Part shown: one piece after another, positions 47,127 through 57,247 of the stretch
How the letters are laid out: each line of letters begins with the position of its first letter
How positions within the stretch are numbered: position 1 is the first letter of the stretch
NCBI RefSeq assembly: GCF_022919215.1
Contig: NZ_CP095046.1
Coordinates: forward strand, 5,694,501 to 5,758,500
Reading direction: 5' to 3'
Source: Hymenobacter cellulosilyticus
GTDB taxonomy: Bacteria > Bacteroidota > Bacteroidia > Cytophagales > Hymenobacteraceae
DNA: 64,000 bases
Notes under the pieces: generated by a model
The model's database searches: none
What the model was told of the DNA's origin: nothing
Seen by the model: the letters and a program-made list of their open reading frames with translations, nothing else
Made by a program: the position numbers and the translations under genes

Positions 47127-47498
47127 ATGCTACGCCCAGTACTTTTTCTGGTTGGCGGACTGGCTATGCTCAGCAGTTGCGCCTACGACAACGCGGAGGA
47201 GCTTTTTGCCGCGCAGCCCACGGTGCAGTGCGACGTTACGAGCACCACCTACAGCGCCACCATTTCGCCCATCCTGGACCAAAGCTGCCGCAACTGCCAC
47301 AGCGCCCGGTTTCCGAGCGGCAACGTGAACCTGGAAGGCTACGCCCAGGCCAAGCGCTACGCCGACAACGGTATGCTGGTGGGCGTCACGAGCCACGCCC
47401 CCGGCTTCGACCCTATGCCCCTGGGAATGCCCAAGCTTTCGGACTGCGACGTGGCCCGCATCAAGCAGTGGGTGGAAAACAAAGCCCCCAATAACTAA
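47127..47498 (+). CDS. c-type cytochrome-like haem lipoprotein
   Basis: A 123-residue protein with lipobox MLSSC (Cys18), so a predicted lipoprotein, and one haem site CRNCH near residue 55 (SPILDQSCRNCHS). A likely axial Met lies in MPLGMPKLSDCDVARIKQWV near the C-terminus. Such one-haem domains act in electron transfer or sensing; the partner is unknown. It follows the barrel protein by 55 bases and is 12 bases before the YceI gene. Confidence 0.87.
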   Translation: MLRPVLFLVGGLAMLSSCAYDNAEELFAAQPTVQCDVTSTTYSATISPILDQSCRNCHSARFPSGNVNLEGYAQAKRYADNGMLVGVTSHAPGFDPMPLGMPKLSDCDVARIKQWVENKAPNN

Positions 47499-47510
47499 GC
47501 CTGCCCTGCT

Positions 47511-48085
47511 ATGAAAACGCTGTTATTACTCGGGCTCTGCCTGCTGCTGCCGCCCGCCGCCCAGGCCCAGAGCAAATACTCGACCCAGGACGGAATGATC
47601 CGCTTTTTCTCCGGCACGCCCCTGGAAGACATAGAGGGCCGTAGCACCCAGGCGGCCGGCGTACTGGACCTGAACACGGGCAAAGTGGCCTTTAGTGTGC
47701 CTATGAAGTCGTTCATTTTCAAGCGGACCCTGATGCAGGAGCACTTCAATGAAAACTACGTGGAATCGGACAAGTACCCAAAGGCCACATTTGTGGGCCG
47801 GATTGCGGGCTTTCAGGCCGGGCAGCTACCGGCGGCCGGCCCCGGCCGGTGCAGGTAGAAGGCGACCTGACTATTCACGGGGTGAAGCGCCGGGTGAAAG
47901 TGCCGGGTACGCTGGAGCTGAAAAACAACCGCCTGCTGGTAACCTCCAAGTTTGCGGTGGCCCCAGCCGACTACAATATCGAAATTCCGGCCCTGGTCCG
48001 CGACAATATTGCCAAGAGCATGGAAGTCACCCTGGCCTTCAGCTGCGACCCAGCGCCCACGTCCCAAACCGCCGTTGCCCGATGA
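47511..48085 (+). CDS. YceI family periplasmic protein (frame break)
   Basis: A signal peptide (about 1-19, ending AQA) leads to the YceI lipocalin-like fold: VAFSVPMKSFIFKRTLMQEHFNENYVESDKYPKATFVG, then LTIHGVKRRVKVPGTLEL. YceI proteins bind isoprenoid-like lipids. The frame breaks at the C run 47840-47843: one C gives PAAGPRPVQVEGDLTIHG. About 191 residues. The stop shares an ATGA with the next gene, so the pair is coupled. Confidence 0.87.
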
Positions 48086-48998
48086 GCCTACTTCGCCCTT
48101 TCCCGTTGCGGCAACTGCTCGGCAGCTTGCTATTCGTATTGCTCGGCGCTTTGCCAGTCTTGGCCCAGGACGACGACCTGCTGCAGGAGCTGGAAGCTAA
48201 GGCCGCCGACAGCACCCGCTCCCGCGTACCCGACTTCACTCTGGCTACCTTCAAGGGCACCCACATCATCAACTCCCAGTCGGTGGAGACGCCGGGGAAG
48301 GCACGCTGCTATTCCTGATTCAGCACCGCTTCGGGACGCTCAACAGCGGGGCCTATAACTTCTTCGGCCTCGACCAGGCCGTGCTGCGCCTAAGCTTCGA
48401 GTACGGCCTCACCGACCGGCTGGCTCTGGGTGTGGGCCGCAGCTCCCAGGAAAAAACCTTCGACGGCTTCGTCAAATACAAGGCCCTGCGGCAAAGCACC
48501 GGCACCCACGCCATGCCGGTTTCGCTGACGCTGCTAGCCACGTCGGCCCTTACCTCGCTGAAATTCGCGGAGCCTGAGCGCACCGACAAAACCCGACTGA
48601 CCTACACCTACCAGGCCCTGATTGCGCGCAAGTTCAGTTCGTCGTTGTCGGTGCAGCTTATGCCCACGCTGGTGCACCGCAACTTCGTGGACACCAAGCG
48701 GGACCAAAACGACGTGTACGCCCTGGGCGCGGCCGTGCGGCAGAAGCTCACCAAGCGCCTGGCTCTCACGGCCGACTACTTCTACTTGCTGCCCGGCTCC
48801 ACCGCCGATGCTATGCGCAACGCCCTGGGTGTAGGCGTCGATATCGAAACCGGCGGCCACGTGTTTCAGCTGCACTTCACCAATGCCCAGGGCATGCAGG
48901 AAAGCTTGTTTGTACCCCGCACTACCGGCAACTTCTTCGACGGCGACATCTACTTCGGCTTCAATGTGAGCCGGGCCTTTACCGTCAAAAGCCGGTAG
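48082..48998 (+). CDS. DUF5777 family beta-barrel protein (frame break)
   Basis: A signal peptide (MSLLRPFPLRQLLGSLLFVLLGALPVLA) precedes a short helix (LLQELEAKAAD) and an outer-membrane barrel: HRFGTLNSGAYNFFGLDQAVLRLSFEYGLTDRLALGVG, ending DIYFGFNVSRAFTVKSR. The frame breaks at the G run 48294-48297; one G gives ETPGEGTLLFLIQHRFGT. About 305 residues, normal for the family. DUF5777 genes often sit next to YceI genes in Bacteroidota. Function is unknown. Confidence 0.87.
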
Positions 48999-49014
48999 GT
49001 GGTGAGGTCCAGTC

Positions 49015-49107
49015 TGGTTGTAATGGAATAAAATTAATTTCGATTATAAGCAGTCGATTACTGCCAGCGTGGTTGTAATGGAATTTATTTTTTACTGATT
49101 ACAACCA
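49015..49107. repeat. Short repeats downstream of DUF5777
   Basis: TGGTTGTAATGGAAT occurs twice as a direct repeat (49015-49029 and 49070-49084), and ATTACAACC (49098-49106) is an inverted copy of part of it. The stretch is AT-rich against a GC-rich background. Confidence 0.55.
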
Positions 49108-49132
49108 CACGCAGCCCTAGGCAGCACACCAC

Positions 49133-49166
49133 AAAAAAAGCCCGGCTACTGCTAGCCGGGCTTTTC
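49133..49166. terminator. Bidirectional terminator
   Basis: AGCCCGGCTA pairs with TAGCCGGGCT around a short loop, with flanking A and T runs, between the DUF5777 gene and the convergent NifU-like gene. Confidence 0.8.
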
Positions 49167-49186
49167 TATATCAATGCGGGGAGTAC

Positions 49187-49810
49187 TTACACCGTAATGC
49201 CTTCGGCTACGACTTCGGTTACTTCGGGCACCATGCGCTTGAGCAGGTTTTCGATGCCCGACTTCAGCGTAACGGTGGCCGAGGGGCAGCCCGAGCACGA
49301 GCCCTGCAGGTTTACGGTCACCACGCCCTTGTTGTAGGAGCGGAAGGTGATGTTGCCGCCATCCTGCTCTACAGCTGGGCGCACGTAGTTTTCGAGCAGG
49401 TCAATTACTTTTTGGCTGATCTGCTGATCCTGCTCGGAGGCGTCGCCGGTGGCTACGGCCTCGTGGGCAGCTTTCTGCTCGGCCACGGGGTCCACGGTGA
49501 AGATGGGTCCGCCGGCTTCTACGTACGACTTGAGGAAAGTGCGCAGCTCGGGAATCAGGTGGGTCCAGGTCAGGTCCGAGGCCTTGGTGATGGTCACGAA
49601 GTTGGCCGCAATAAACACCCGGCTCACGTAGTCGAAGTTGAACAGCTCCTGGGCCAGCGGCGAGTTGGCGGCGGCCTCCAGGTTAGGATAATCCACGCTC
49701 ACCCCGTCGCTAAGCAGCTGGGTGTTGAGCACGAACTTCATGGATTCGGGTTGGGGCTGGCTTCGGCGTAAATAGAAACCGGGCAGCGGGGAAGTGAGGG
49801 TATCAGCCAT
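49187..49810 (-). CDS. NifU-like iron-sulfur scaffold/carrier protein
   Basis: A 207-residue protein. The N-terminal half is an Nfu/scaffold N domain (MKFVLNTQLLSDGVSVDYPNLE, ANSPLAQELFNFDYVSRVFIAANFVTIT). The C-terminal NifU domain has the CxxC site in GSCSGCPSATVTLKSGIENLL that holds the Fe-S cluster. It delivers clusters to target enzymes. The start at 49810 is 24 residues before the first conserved residue and could be shorter. Confidence 0.92.
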   Translation of the reverse strand: MADTLTSPLPGFYLRRSQPQPESMKFVLNTQLLSDGVSVDYPNLEAAANSPLAQELFNFDYVSRVFIAANFVTITKASDLTWTHLIPELRTFLKSYVEAGGPIFTVDPVAEQKAAHEAVATGDASEQDQQISQKVIDLLENYVRPAVEQDGGNITFRSYNKGVVTVNLQGSCSGCPSATVTLKSGIENLLKRMVPEVTEVVAEGITV

Positions 49811-50006
49811 GTTTGAAAGACTTGGAGACGATAGAGAAAACGCAGGAAGCTGCGCTAAAGTAGTAAACAGCAGTGGCGGTAAAACCGTGCCACGCGCTAT
49901 ATGTTGCGAAGGTACGCAAGTAGTGGCAGTTTGATATGTTCTGGCCCCGCCAGAATGACTATCGGGTGGCTACGCAGTGCCAGAAGCTCAGAGACTTGCC
50001 GGCGCC

Positions 50007-51081
50007 TTACGCCTTGTTGGCCCGGGCCCGCAGCAGCATATCAGCCACGACCAGGTTGGTCATGGCATCCACGATGGGTACGGCCCGGGCAGCACGCAGG
50101 GGTCGTGCCGGCCTTTGCCGGCCAGGGTTATTTCCTCGCCCTGGTCATTAATGGTAGTCTGAGGCTGCAGAATGGTAGCCACAGGTTTGAAGGCCACCCG
50201 GAAGTAAATATCCTGCCCGTTGCTGATGCCGCCCTGAATCCCACCCGAGTGGTTGGTACGGGTGCGCACCTGGCCCTGCTCGTCGGTGTAAAAGGCGTCG
50301 TTGTGCTCGGAGCCAAACAGCAGCGTGCCCGCAAAGCCGGAACCGTACTCGAAGCCTTTCACCGCGTTGATGCTGAGCATGGCCTTGCCTAATTCGGCGT
50401 GGAGCTTATCAAACACCGGCTCGCCGAGGCCAGCCGGTACGCCCAGCACCACGCCCGTCACCAGGCCGCCTACGGTATCCTGCCGGTCCCGGGTCTGCCG
50501 AATCAGCTCGGTCATCTGCTCGGCGGTTTCGGGGTGGGGGCAGCGCACCATGTTCGTATCAATCAGGCTCAGATCCAGCTGCTCATAGCCCACGGGCACC
50601 ACTACGGCCCCTACTTGCGACACGTAGCTCAGGGCCCGGATGCCGTGCTGGGCCAAAAACTCGCCAGCCACCGCGCCGGCCGCCACCCGGGCCGCCGTTT
50701 CGCGGGCCGAACTGCGGCCCCGCCCCGGTAGTCACGCTGCCCGTACTTCTGGTCGTAGGTATAGTCGGCGTGCGAAGGGCGGTAGGCGTGCTCAATGTGG
50801 GAGTAGTCGTGGCTGGCCTGGTCCTGGTTGCGAATCAGCAGGCCAATGGGAGTGCCGGTCGTTTGCCCGTTGAAAATACCCGACAGCACCTCTACCTGGT
50901 CGGCCTCCTTGCGCGGGGTCGTCAGCTCCGACTGCCCGGGCCGACGCCGGTCCAGTGCCGCCTGAATGGTGGCTACCTCAATGGAAATTCCGGCCGGACA
51001 GCCATCAATGACAACGCCGATGCCGGGTCCGTGGGATTCGCCGAAGGTGGTAATGCGGAATAAGGTACCGAAGGTGTTCAT
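50007..51081 (-). CDS. aroC: Chorismate synthase (two frame breaks)
   Basis: The last step of the shikimate pathway (EPSP to chorismate, FMN-dependent). [40 protein letters not shown] and GLLIRNQDQ are family marks. One added base at 50718-50721 joins [20 protein letters not shown], which carries the substrate-binding arginines, and one at 50087-50089 joins [21 protein letters not shown]. The repaired stop is TAA on the minus strand at 50007-50009. About 358 residues, normal. As read, the gene would be broken in an essential pathway, so the breaks are probably errors. Confidence 0.92.
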
Positions 51082-51456
51082 GGGCAAAGCATCAGTTTGG
51101 CCGCAAAGGAACTGCTAAAACTTGAGTTAGCAGGCCTGACGCTGTAAAGGATTTACCCTGAAAGCGAAGCGTACACTATACGACCAGAGCACCCCTGCTC
51201 CTTTCAGCTTACCGATTGCTACTTGACAGCGCCAGCCTGCACTATTCCATTAAAAAAATGAGTAGCGAGCCTGTAATTGCCCCGGCTTGACCAAAAAGAA
51301 AAAGTACCCGAAAGTAGGTATTGTCCTGGCCTGCTGATAGCCCTAGCTTTACGTGGGCAAGCATTTCGCTTGCGCAACACCCCGGCTACCGTGTGCAGCA
51401 TTAAGTAATACTTCTGGGATACTGATGCTCAGTTCAAGTGCCCCTCAGCTTTGGCC
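51082..51456. other. 375-base gap with nothing recognised
   Basis: Promoters for the divergent aroC and L-domain genes are expected here, but no convincing TAnnTTTG with a spaced TTG is visible. One short frame (51219-51401, minus) has no recognisable content. No repeats or RNA folds are evident. Confidence 0.4.
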
Positions 51457-52990
51457 ATGAAACAACTTCTACTATTCTTCTTGCTCTGCGCAATTACCCG
51501 CTTGGGGGCTGCCCAACAGTGTGCGTTTAACCTGACGTCGCAAAAGCAAGTGAATGACGTAGCCGCGTCGGGCTGCACAACCGCCTTGAGCCTTGCCATA
51601 TACGGTGGCAGTAACGCTTCTACTGACCCTGACAAAATCGTTGACCTATCGCCGTTGTCGTGTATCACGGCAGTCACCGGCGGGGTTTACATCTCTGTCG
51701 GTGACCTTACCAGCCTTCAGGGCCTGGCCAATATCCGGACTATCGGTGGCAACTTGACAATTAACTCGGCCACTTCTAATCCCAGCCTGGGTGTCAATTC
51801 GTTTCAGAGCCTGGAATCCGTAACAGGAGACGTAACTATCTTCAACAGCTCCGGCTTAACGGCCATTGCTGGCTTCCCCTCCTTACGAACTGCCCGAACG
51901 GTCAGCATCACCCGCAACCCCGCCCTGGAAAGCATTACTGGGTTTAATGCGTTGCAGGCAACTGGTCTGTTTTCCATTTCGCAATGCACAGCCCTTCGCT
52001 CAATTAACGGCTTTATAAACCTAGCGACCTTGGTGGGCCCAACCAGTCAGGAGCCGTCGCAATTCAATATCAGCAATAATCCGGCCCTGCAGGAAATTCT
52101 GGGTTTCACGTCCCTGAGTACTGTAGATAATTTTAGCCTCACCCAAAATGACGCCCTGCAGCAGATTCCTTCCTTCGCCAACTTGCGGAAAGTGGGTAAC
52201 CTAGTTATTCAGAACTGTGGACGCCTGACAACCATACCCGGCTTTAGCGGAGGCTTGCAGGTAAACGTCTGCAACGTGGTGGCCAATCCACTGTTGCAAA
52301 AGATTCCTGGCTTTAATCGCCTACGGGTGTGGCAGCAGCTCAACATCAATAATAATCCCGCCCTGCAGAAGGTATCCGGCTTTAACAACGGCTCGCCCGC
52401 AGTTGTCAACATTGACACCAACCCAGGACTGACTGTGATTTCCGGGTTTCGAAACACTGTGTTCTCCAGCAATTATATCTACGTTCAGAACAACGCCCTG
52501 CTAGACAGCATCTCGGGCTTCGGAGGAGATGATGCGCCGTACGTCATTTACGTCAGAAACAACCCCCGGCTGCGGGGTATTGAGGGGGCTTTGCATATAG
52601 ATCCTACATCACGCTGTCAGTTTTATTTATTCAAAATAACCCCAGCTGGCCGCCTGTGCGCAGCCGTGGATCTGCAGCTATCTGCGGCGGAAGGGTTCGG
52701 CCTATTTTGACAACAACGCGGCCGGCTGCACAACGGCCGCCATTTTGCAGAGTTGCCAAATCCTGCCCGTACAGACTCCTGATGCGGAGCTGGCGCCGGC
52801 ATATCCCAACCCCGTCCAGGATATCCTGCATCTGCCCTCTCCAACATCCTATGTCGTCCGTGACATGCTGGGCCGGGTAAAGCTGCAGGGCCAGGGCGCT
52901 CATATTTCTATGGGCGACCTGCCAGCCGGCATCTATCTAGTGGAAACGGGCCAGGGGCTGAACCGACAGCTCCGAATTAGTAAGCAGTAA
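51457..52990 (+). CDS. Receptor L-domain-like repeat protein with T9SS sorting tail (frame break)
   Basis: A signal peptide (MKQLLLFFLLCAITRLGAA) leads to about ten leucine-rich L-domain-type repeats (SITRNPALESITGFNALQA, ISNNPALQEILGFTSLSTV, INNNPALQKVSGF and so on). This is a right-handed beta-helix-like fold seen in surface adhesins. The C-terminal T9SS tail has AYPNPVQDILHLPSP, DMLGRVKL and MGDLPAGIYLVETG. The frame breaks near 52693-52695: removing one G gives AAEGSAYFDNNAAGC. This break is the opposite sign to the others. Ligand unknown. Confidence 0.82.
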
Positions 52991-53025
52991 CCAGGACTCG
53001 TCGAGGCGGTGCTTTTTATACCGCC

Positions 53026-54511
53026 TTACTCCCGACGCCCGCTGCGCCACCAGCCTACCAAAGCCACTACGCCCAGGGCCAGCAAAATATAGTTGGCGTA
53101 GCGCCGCACTTCGGTATAAGCGTCGCGGCGCTGCAGCGTGTTGTCGGCCGAGTCCAGCACATCCTGGTAGAATGGGTCGTCGGGGCGGGCATTGAAGACC
53201 CCAACCGTGCTCTGGGCTCCTTTCAGCCGGGGCCTCACCTCGGCCGCAGCGTGTCGTAGCGTGCCGTTTCGGGATTGAATACAACCAGGCTAAAGAGACT
53301 GTCGAGGGCAAGCTCGCCTGGGCGGCGGCCAATTAGCCGGTAAGTGAACCGCTTGCTTCCGCCTACGCGCCCGCCCTGACGGGTTACGCCCAGCTCAGTA
53401 TCGGGCCCGTACACTTCCACCCCGGCCGGCAGCGGAGGCAGTACCGGCGCAGTTAGGGCAGCCAGATTGCCTTCGCCTTCCACCGTGAACGAATACGTGA
53501 AAGCCTTGCCGGTCTGGAAAGTGGTGCGGTCAATAGATTCGCGCAGGCGGTAGTCGCCCACCGGTACCTGGTCGCGCAGGGGGTGTGGCGGCAGGGCCTT
53601 GACGGCAATAGTACGCGGCGTCGTTCGGTAGATTTTAAAGCCTTCCATCCGGTTGTCGAGGCCGACTTCGGGCTTTTTGGCTACCCGGTACTTCACCATC
53701 TGCAGCGGAATTTCCGGAAAAGTCAGCGGCTCGGTGTTCAGCGGGTAATATTCGGCCTCGTAGAGGCGGTAGCGCAGGTAGGTTTTGCCCCGGCCACCAC
53801 TGTTTCGGGCACGATTTCCTGCTCATTAAAGGGCTCTTCCCAGGCCGTGCGCTGCCGCATGCGCCGCAGAATCTCGGGCAGCTGCCCCCCGAAGTTATAG
53901 AAGCTCAGCAGCCCCTGGTCGGCGGGCGTCAGGTAAAAGTACAGGCCCACGTGCACGCCTTCGCCCACAAAAACCGTGGCTTTATCGGGTACCAGGGCCA
54001 TAAAGGCGTTGTCGTGGGGCTCTACGTACTCCTGGGGCTTGGGCTTGCCGAAGAGCTTATCGAGCAACCCCAGGCCCTGCACGGCCCCACCCGCGGCCGG
54101 TGGGGGCACCACGGCTTGCTGAGCCAGCACCTGCAGCTTAGCCCCGGCCGACTGCACCGTTAGCCCGTTCACGGTCATCGTGAAAGGCTTGAGCTCAAAT
54201 TCGCCCTCGTTGTAGGCCGCGTAGCGCTGGGTAATGGTCAGCTCCGTGGACGTTTGCCCGCCCACGATGCGCGTGGTCGTAGTGCTCGACTTGCTGCTTT
54301 TCTTAAAGCCTTCGATATCGGGAAAGGGCGAGTAGCGCTCCAGCGGAGCCCCGTGCAGTCGGAAGCTGATGGTGAAATAGTCGTTGACCGGAAAGCTGGT
54401 TCGGCCCAGCACGATGTCGGCCTGTCCTGGCCCAGTCTGGGCGCGCAGCTCCCCTCCGACCCCAATCAGGAGTAGAAGCAGCAAAAAAAACACGCCCAGT
54501 TTGGTGGTCAT
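53026..54511 (-). CDS. batD: BatD family protein (two frame breaks)
   Basis: A signal peptide (about 1-24, ending LRA) leads to immunoglobulin-like beta domains: DIVLGRTSFPVNDYFTISFRLHGAP, ELTITQRYAAYNEGEFELKPFTMTVNG, then PDKATVFVGEGVHVGLYFYL. A C-terminal membrane helix (YANYILLALGVVALVGWW) follows. BatD belongs to the Bacteroides aerotolerance operon; batA/B/C/E are not in this window. Breaks lie at 53788-53791 (one G gives VAGGKTYLRYRLYEAEYYPLN) and at about 53241-53246 (one base gives TLRPEVRPRLKGAQ). About 494 residues after repair. Confidence 0.83.
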
Positions 54512-54774
54512 TCTACAGGCAAAAATGAGGGCGCAAAGCTACATAAAAACGTCTCTACCAGGCCAGATGCCGGTAAACGCCCGCTTGCTCAAATTCTATA
54601 TACACTATTTGGTATACAGAAAAAGCTCAACAATAGCAATCCGATTTTGAAGCAGTGCCGTAAATGGTTTCAAATCTCAACAGCTTCTAGGTTTTGTCCT
54701 GCAAAAAACGACTGCAAAAGCCGTACTGGCAGCGCTTTGCCTACTTTTCCCTTTCACCCTTACAATTTCCTCCC

Positions 54775-55497
54775 ATGTCTAAAATCATCACCTCCGGTGG
54801 AGACGAGGCCGAGTTCGCCAAGCCCCTCTACGTTCCGATTAAAAGACGCTCTTTCTTTATGTACGCCGGCGCTACGGCCGGAGCCACGGCTCTGCTGCTT
54901 TCCGGTTGCAACGATGACGACGACGAAACGGTAGCTCCCGGCGCGGTAAGCCTGGGCTCGGGCGACGTGGGAGTACTTAACTACGCCTACGCCCTGGAAC
55001 AGCTGGAAGCGGCTTTCTACGCCCGGGTAAAGGCTAGCCCCGCTGCTGACTTCTCCGCCACCGAGAAAGAGTATTTTAATCAGGTAGCTGCGCACGAAGC
55101 CATTCACCGCGACTTCCTCAAGGCCGCTATCAACCGTGATGCGCCCGGTAAGATCATTGCCAACCTGAATCCCAACTTCGATTCAATCGACTTCACCAAG
55201 CGGGCTACCGTGCTGGCTGCTGCCAAGACCTTTGAGGACTTGGGCGTGCAGGCCTACAATGGCGCTGGTAAATACCTCAAAACGCCGGCTTACCTGGTTA
55301 TTGCCGGTCAGATCGTATCGGTAGAGGCCCGTCACGCAGCTTACGTGCGGGATTTGATTGCCAACGGCAGCTTCGCCGACGACTCCATCGTGGACGCTAC
55401 CACTGGCCTCGACAAGGCCCTGGAGCCCGTCGATGTTATTGCTGCAGCTCAGGGCTTTATCAAGGAAAAGCTCGACGCGACCAGCGTAGGCAAGTAA
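54775..55497 (+). CDS. Ferritin-like protein with Tat lipoprotein signal (copy A)
   Basis: The N-terminus has a twin-arginine motif (KRRSFFMYAG) and a lipobox (LLLSGC), so it is likely a Tat-exported lipoprotein. A DDDDE stretch follows, then a Ferritin_2-like four-helix domain: LNYAYALEQLEAAFYARV, AAHEAIHRDFLKAAI, AAAKTFEDLGVQAYNGA and SVEARHAAYVRDLIA. Glu and His positions in these helices could bind a di-iron site. The 240-residue protein is the first of a two-gene pair that is duplicated downstream. Its relative is the desiccation-related family. Confidence 0.88.
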   Translation: MSKIITSGGDEAEFAKPLYVPIKRRSFFMYAGATAGATALLLSGCNDDDDETVAPGAVSLGSGDVGVLNYAYALEQLEAAFYARVKASPAADFSATEKEYFNQVAAHEAIHRDFLKAAINRDAPGKIIANLNPNFDSIDFTKRATVLAAAKTFEDLGVQAYNGAGKYLKTPAYLVIAGQIVSVEARHAAYVRDLIANGSFADDSIVDATTGLDKALEPVDVIAAAQGFIKEKLDATSVGK

Positions 55498-55525
55498 TTT
55501 CTTCTCCGTTTAACGACTCCCCATC

Positions 55526-56323
55526 ATGAACATATTTCGCATCATCGAGCAATTGTCGGAGGTAGACGCCGACGTATTAGGCCGCTTCGACTCCCGGCGC
55601 GCCGCTTTCAAAACCTTGGGCGAAACCGCCAAAAAGGGTGCCCTGGCTGCCGCTCCGGTATTTGTAGCCTCCCTGTTTCAGAAAGCCTACGGCCAAACCA
55701 CCGGCAGCGCCGTTATCGACGTTCTGAACTACGCCCTGACGCTGGAACTGCTCGAGGAAGACTTTTACGTCAAGATGATTGCTGGCGGACAGGTTCCGAC
55801 CGGTGCTCCCGCCGGGGCCATTGCCTTGATTAAAAAGCACGAGACGGCCCACGTAACGCTGCTCACCAACACGATCAAAGCCCTGAACGGTACTCCCGTG
55901 GCTGGGGTGAAGTTCAAGACTTCGGCCTTCCCGGCTGCTTACGCCGACCAACTGGCCGTAGCGCAAGCCCTGGAAGACACCGGTGTGCGAGCCTACAAAG
56001 GCCAGGCCGGGGCACTGATTGGAGCCATGGCCGGCACCACCAGCCTGTTGCAGGTAGCCCTGCAGATTCACTCTGTAGAAGCCCGTCACGCCGCGCACAT
56101 CCGCACGATGCGCGGCCAGACGCCCTGGGTGGGCCTCAACGAAATGGGTGCTACCTACACCGGCGCCATTCCGGAGAGCAACATCTCGCAGTCGGGTGTA
56201 AACCTGACCACGCAGCTGGGCACTACCTATTCGGCTGCTGATGCTGCTGCCTCGTTCGACGAGATTCTGACCCGGGCCGAGGTGCTCGACAGCTCCCGCG
56301 CCGGCGGCTTGGTGCAGCCCTAA
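55526..56323 (+). CDS. Ferritin-like protein (copy B)
   Basis: 265 residues. An N-terminal segment (about 20-55: DSRRAAFKTLGETAKKGALAAA) has a twin-arginine followed by a hydrophobic stretch, so it may be a Tat signal starting inside the ORF. The ferritin-like domain reads LNYALTLELLEEDFYVKMI, KKHETAHVTLLTNTI, ALEDTGVRAYKGQAGAL and HSVEARHAAHIRTMRG. A distinct C-terminal 50-residue tail (SFDEILTRAEVLDSSRAG) is missing from copy A. It starts 28 bases after copy A; a strong terminator follows. Confidence 0.87.
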   Translation: MNIFRIIEQLSEVDADVLGRFDSRRAAFKTLGETAKKGALAAAPVFVASLFQKAYGQTTGSAVIDVLNYALTLELLEEDFYVKMIAGGQVPTGAPAGAIALIKKHETAHVTLLTNTIKALNGTPVAGVKFKTSAFPAAYADQLAVAQALEDTGVRAYKGQAGALIGAMAGTTSLLQVALQIHSVEARHAAHIRTMRGQTPWVGLNEMGATYTGAIPESNISQSGVNLTTQLGTTYSAADAAASFDEILTRAEVLDSSRAGGLVQP

Positions 56324-56345
56324 GCGCACTACTCTTCGCAGTAAT

Positions 56346-56380
56346 AAAAAGGGTGACTCCGCAGTGGAGTCACCCTTTTT
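56346..56380 (+). terminator. Terminator after ferritin-like pair 1
   Basis: Perfect stem AAAAAGGGTGACTCC/GGAGTCACCCTTTTT with a 5-base loop. Confidence 0.85.
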
Positions 56381-56438
56381 GTTTTTTGTCAGCCAGTTCG
56401 GCACACGCAACCTTTGCCTGGGCTCGTTACTCCTGTCA

Positions 56439-56470
56439 TTGGGGCATCCCAGTTTATCGGAGTATCTTTG
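56439..56470 (+). promoter_or_regulatory. Bacteroidota promoter for ferritin-like pair 2
   Basis: TTG (56439-56441), 21-base spacer, then TATCTTTG (56463-56470). It places RNA start about 50 bases before ATG 56529. With the terminator at 56346 it shows that the second pair has its own promoter. Confidence 0.6.
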
Positions 56471-56528
56471 TAAGAGCTGCTTTTCTATAAACAGGCCACC
56501 AAGTCTTTCTGCCGCGTATTTTTAGCTA

Positions 56529-57218
56529 ATGTCTGAGTCTGCTTCTCCTTCCTTTCTGGCCCGTACGATGCGGCGCCGCTCCTTTTTTCGGGTAGCCGGT
56601 GCTACTGTTGCTGCCTCCACACTGGTACTTGCGGGCTGTGTTAAAGACCCCGTCGAGCCCGACAATACGGAGGCAATATCCCTGAACCTGGGGACCGGCG
56701 ACCCGGGCTTGCTCAACTACCTGTTCCTGCTCGAGCAGCTGGAGGCCGCTTTCTACCAGAAAGTAGTGACCACGCCCCCGGCCGACCTGCAGGCTGGAGA
56801 GCTGGTAGCCCTCACCGACGTGCGCGACCACGAGGTGATTCACCGCGAATTCTTCCGGCAGCTTCTGGGCAGCAATGCCATGGCTACCGTCGAGTTTAAC
56901 TTTACTACCATCAATTTCAATACCCGGGCGGGTGTGCTGGCCGCGGCCCGCACGTTTGAGGACCTGGGCGTAGCTGCTTACAACGGGGCGGCTAAGCTGT
57001 TTACCTCGAAAGCCAACCTGGCCCTGGTCAGCAAGATTGCCTCGGTGGAGGCCCGCCACGCAGCCTTTATCCGTGACCTGGTGCAGCCCGCTGATCCTTT
57101 CAGCGACGTGGTAGGTGCCGGCGGTTTGGGTGCCGTTCTGACGCCTCCGCAGGTTATTGCCGCTGCCGCCAGCTTTTTCCCTTATACCATCGTCGTTTCC
57201 GGATTGCCAACTGCCTAA
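56529..57218 (+). CDS. Ferritin-like protein with Tat lipoprotein signal (copy A')
   Basis: Same layout as copy A: MRRRSFFRVAG with a twin-arginine, then LVLAGC as lipobox, a short linker and a ferritin-like domain (LNYLFLLEQLEAAFYQKVV, VRDHEVIHREFFRQLLG, AAARTFEDLGVAAYNGA, SVEARHAAFIRDLV). The 229-residue protein ends after the helical domain (PYTIVVSGLPTA), shorter in its spacer than copy A. It shares the EQLEAAFY and FEDLGVxAYNGA patterns with A, so it is a paralogue rather than a recent identical copy. Confidence 0.88.
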   Translation: MSESASPSFLARTMRRRSFFRVAGATVAASTLVLAGCVKDPVEPDNTEAISLNLGTGDPGLLNYLFLLEQLEAAFYQKVVTTPPADLQAGELVALTDVRDHEVIHREFFRQLLGSNAMATVEFNFTTINFNTRAGVLAAARTFEDLGVAAYNGAAKLFTSKANLALVSKIASVEARHAAFIRDLVQPADPFSDVVGAGGLGAVLTPPQVIAAAASFFPYTIVVSGLPTA

Positions 57219-57247
57219 CCCGGCTGCGGCTCCGCTTATTCTTTGCC

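Noticed and set aside
51219..51401. 60-aa minus-strand frame between aroC and the L-domain gene
   Set aside because: Short, no recognisable content, and it lies where promoters are expected.
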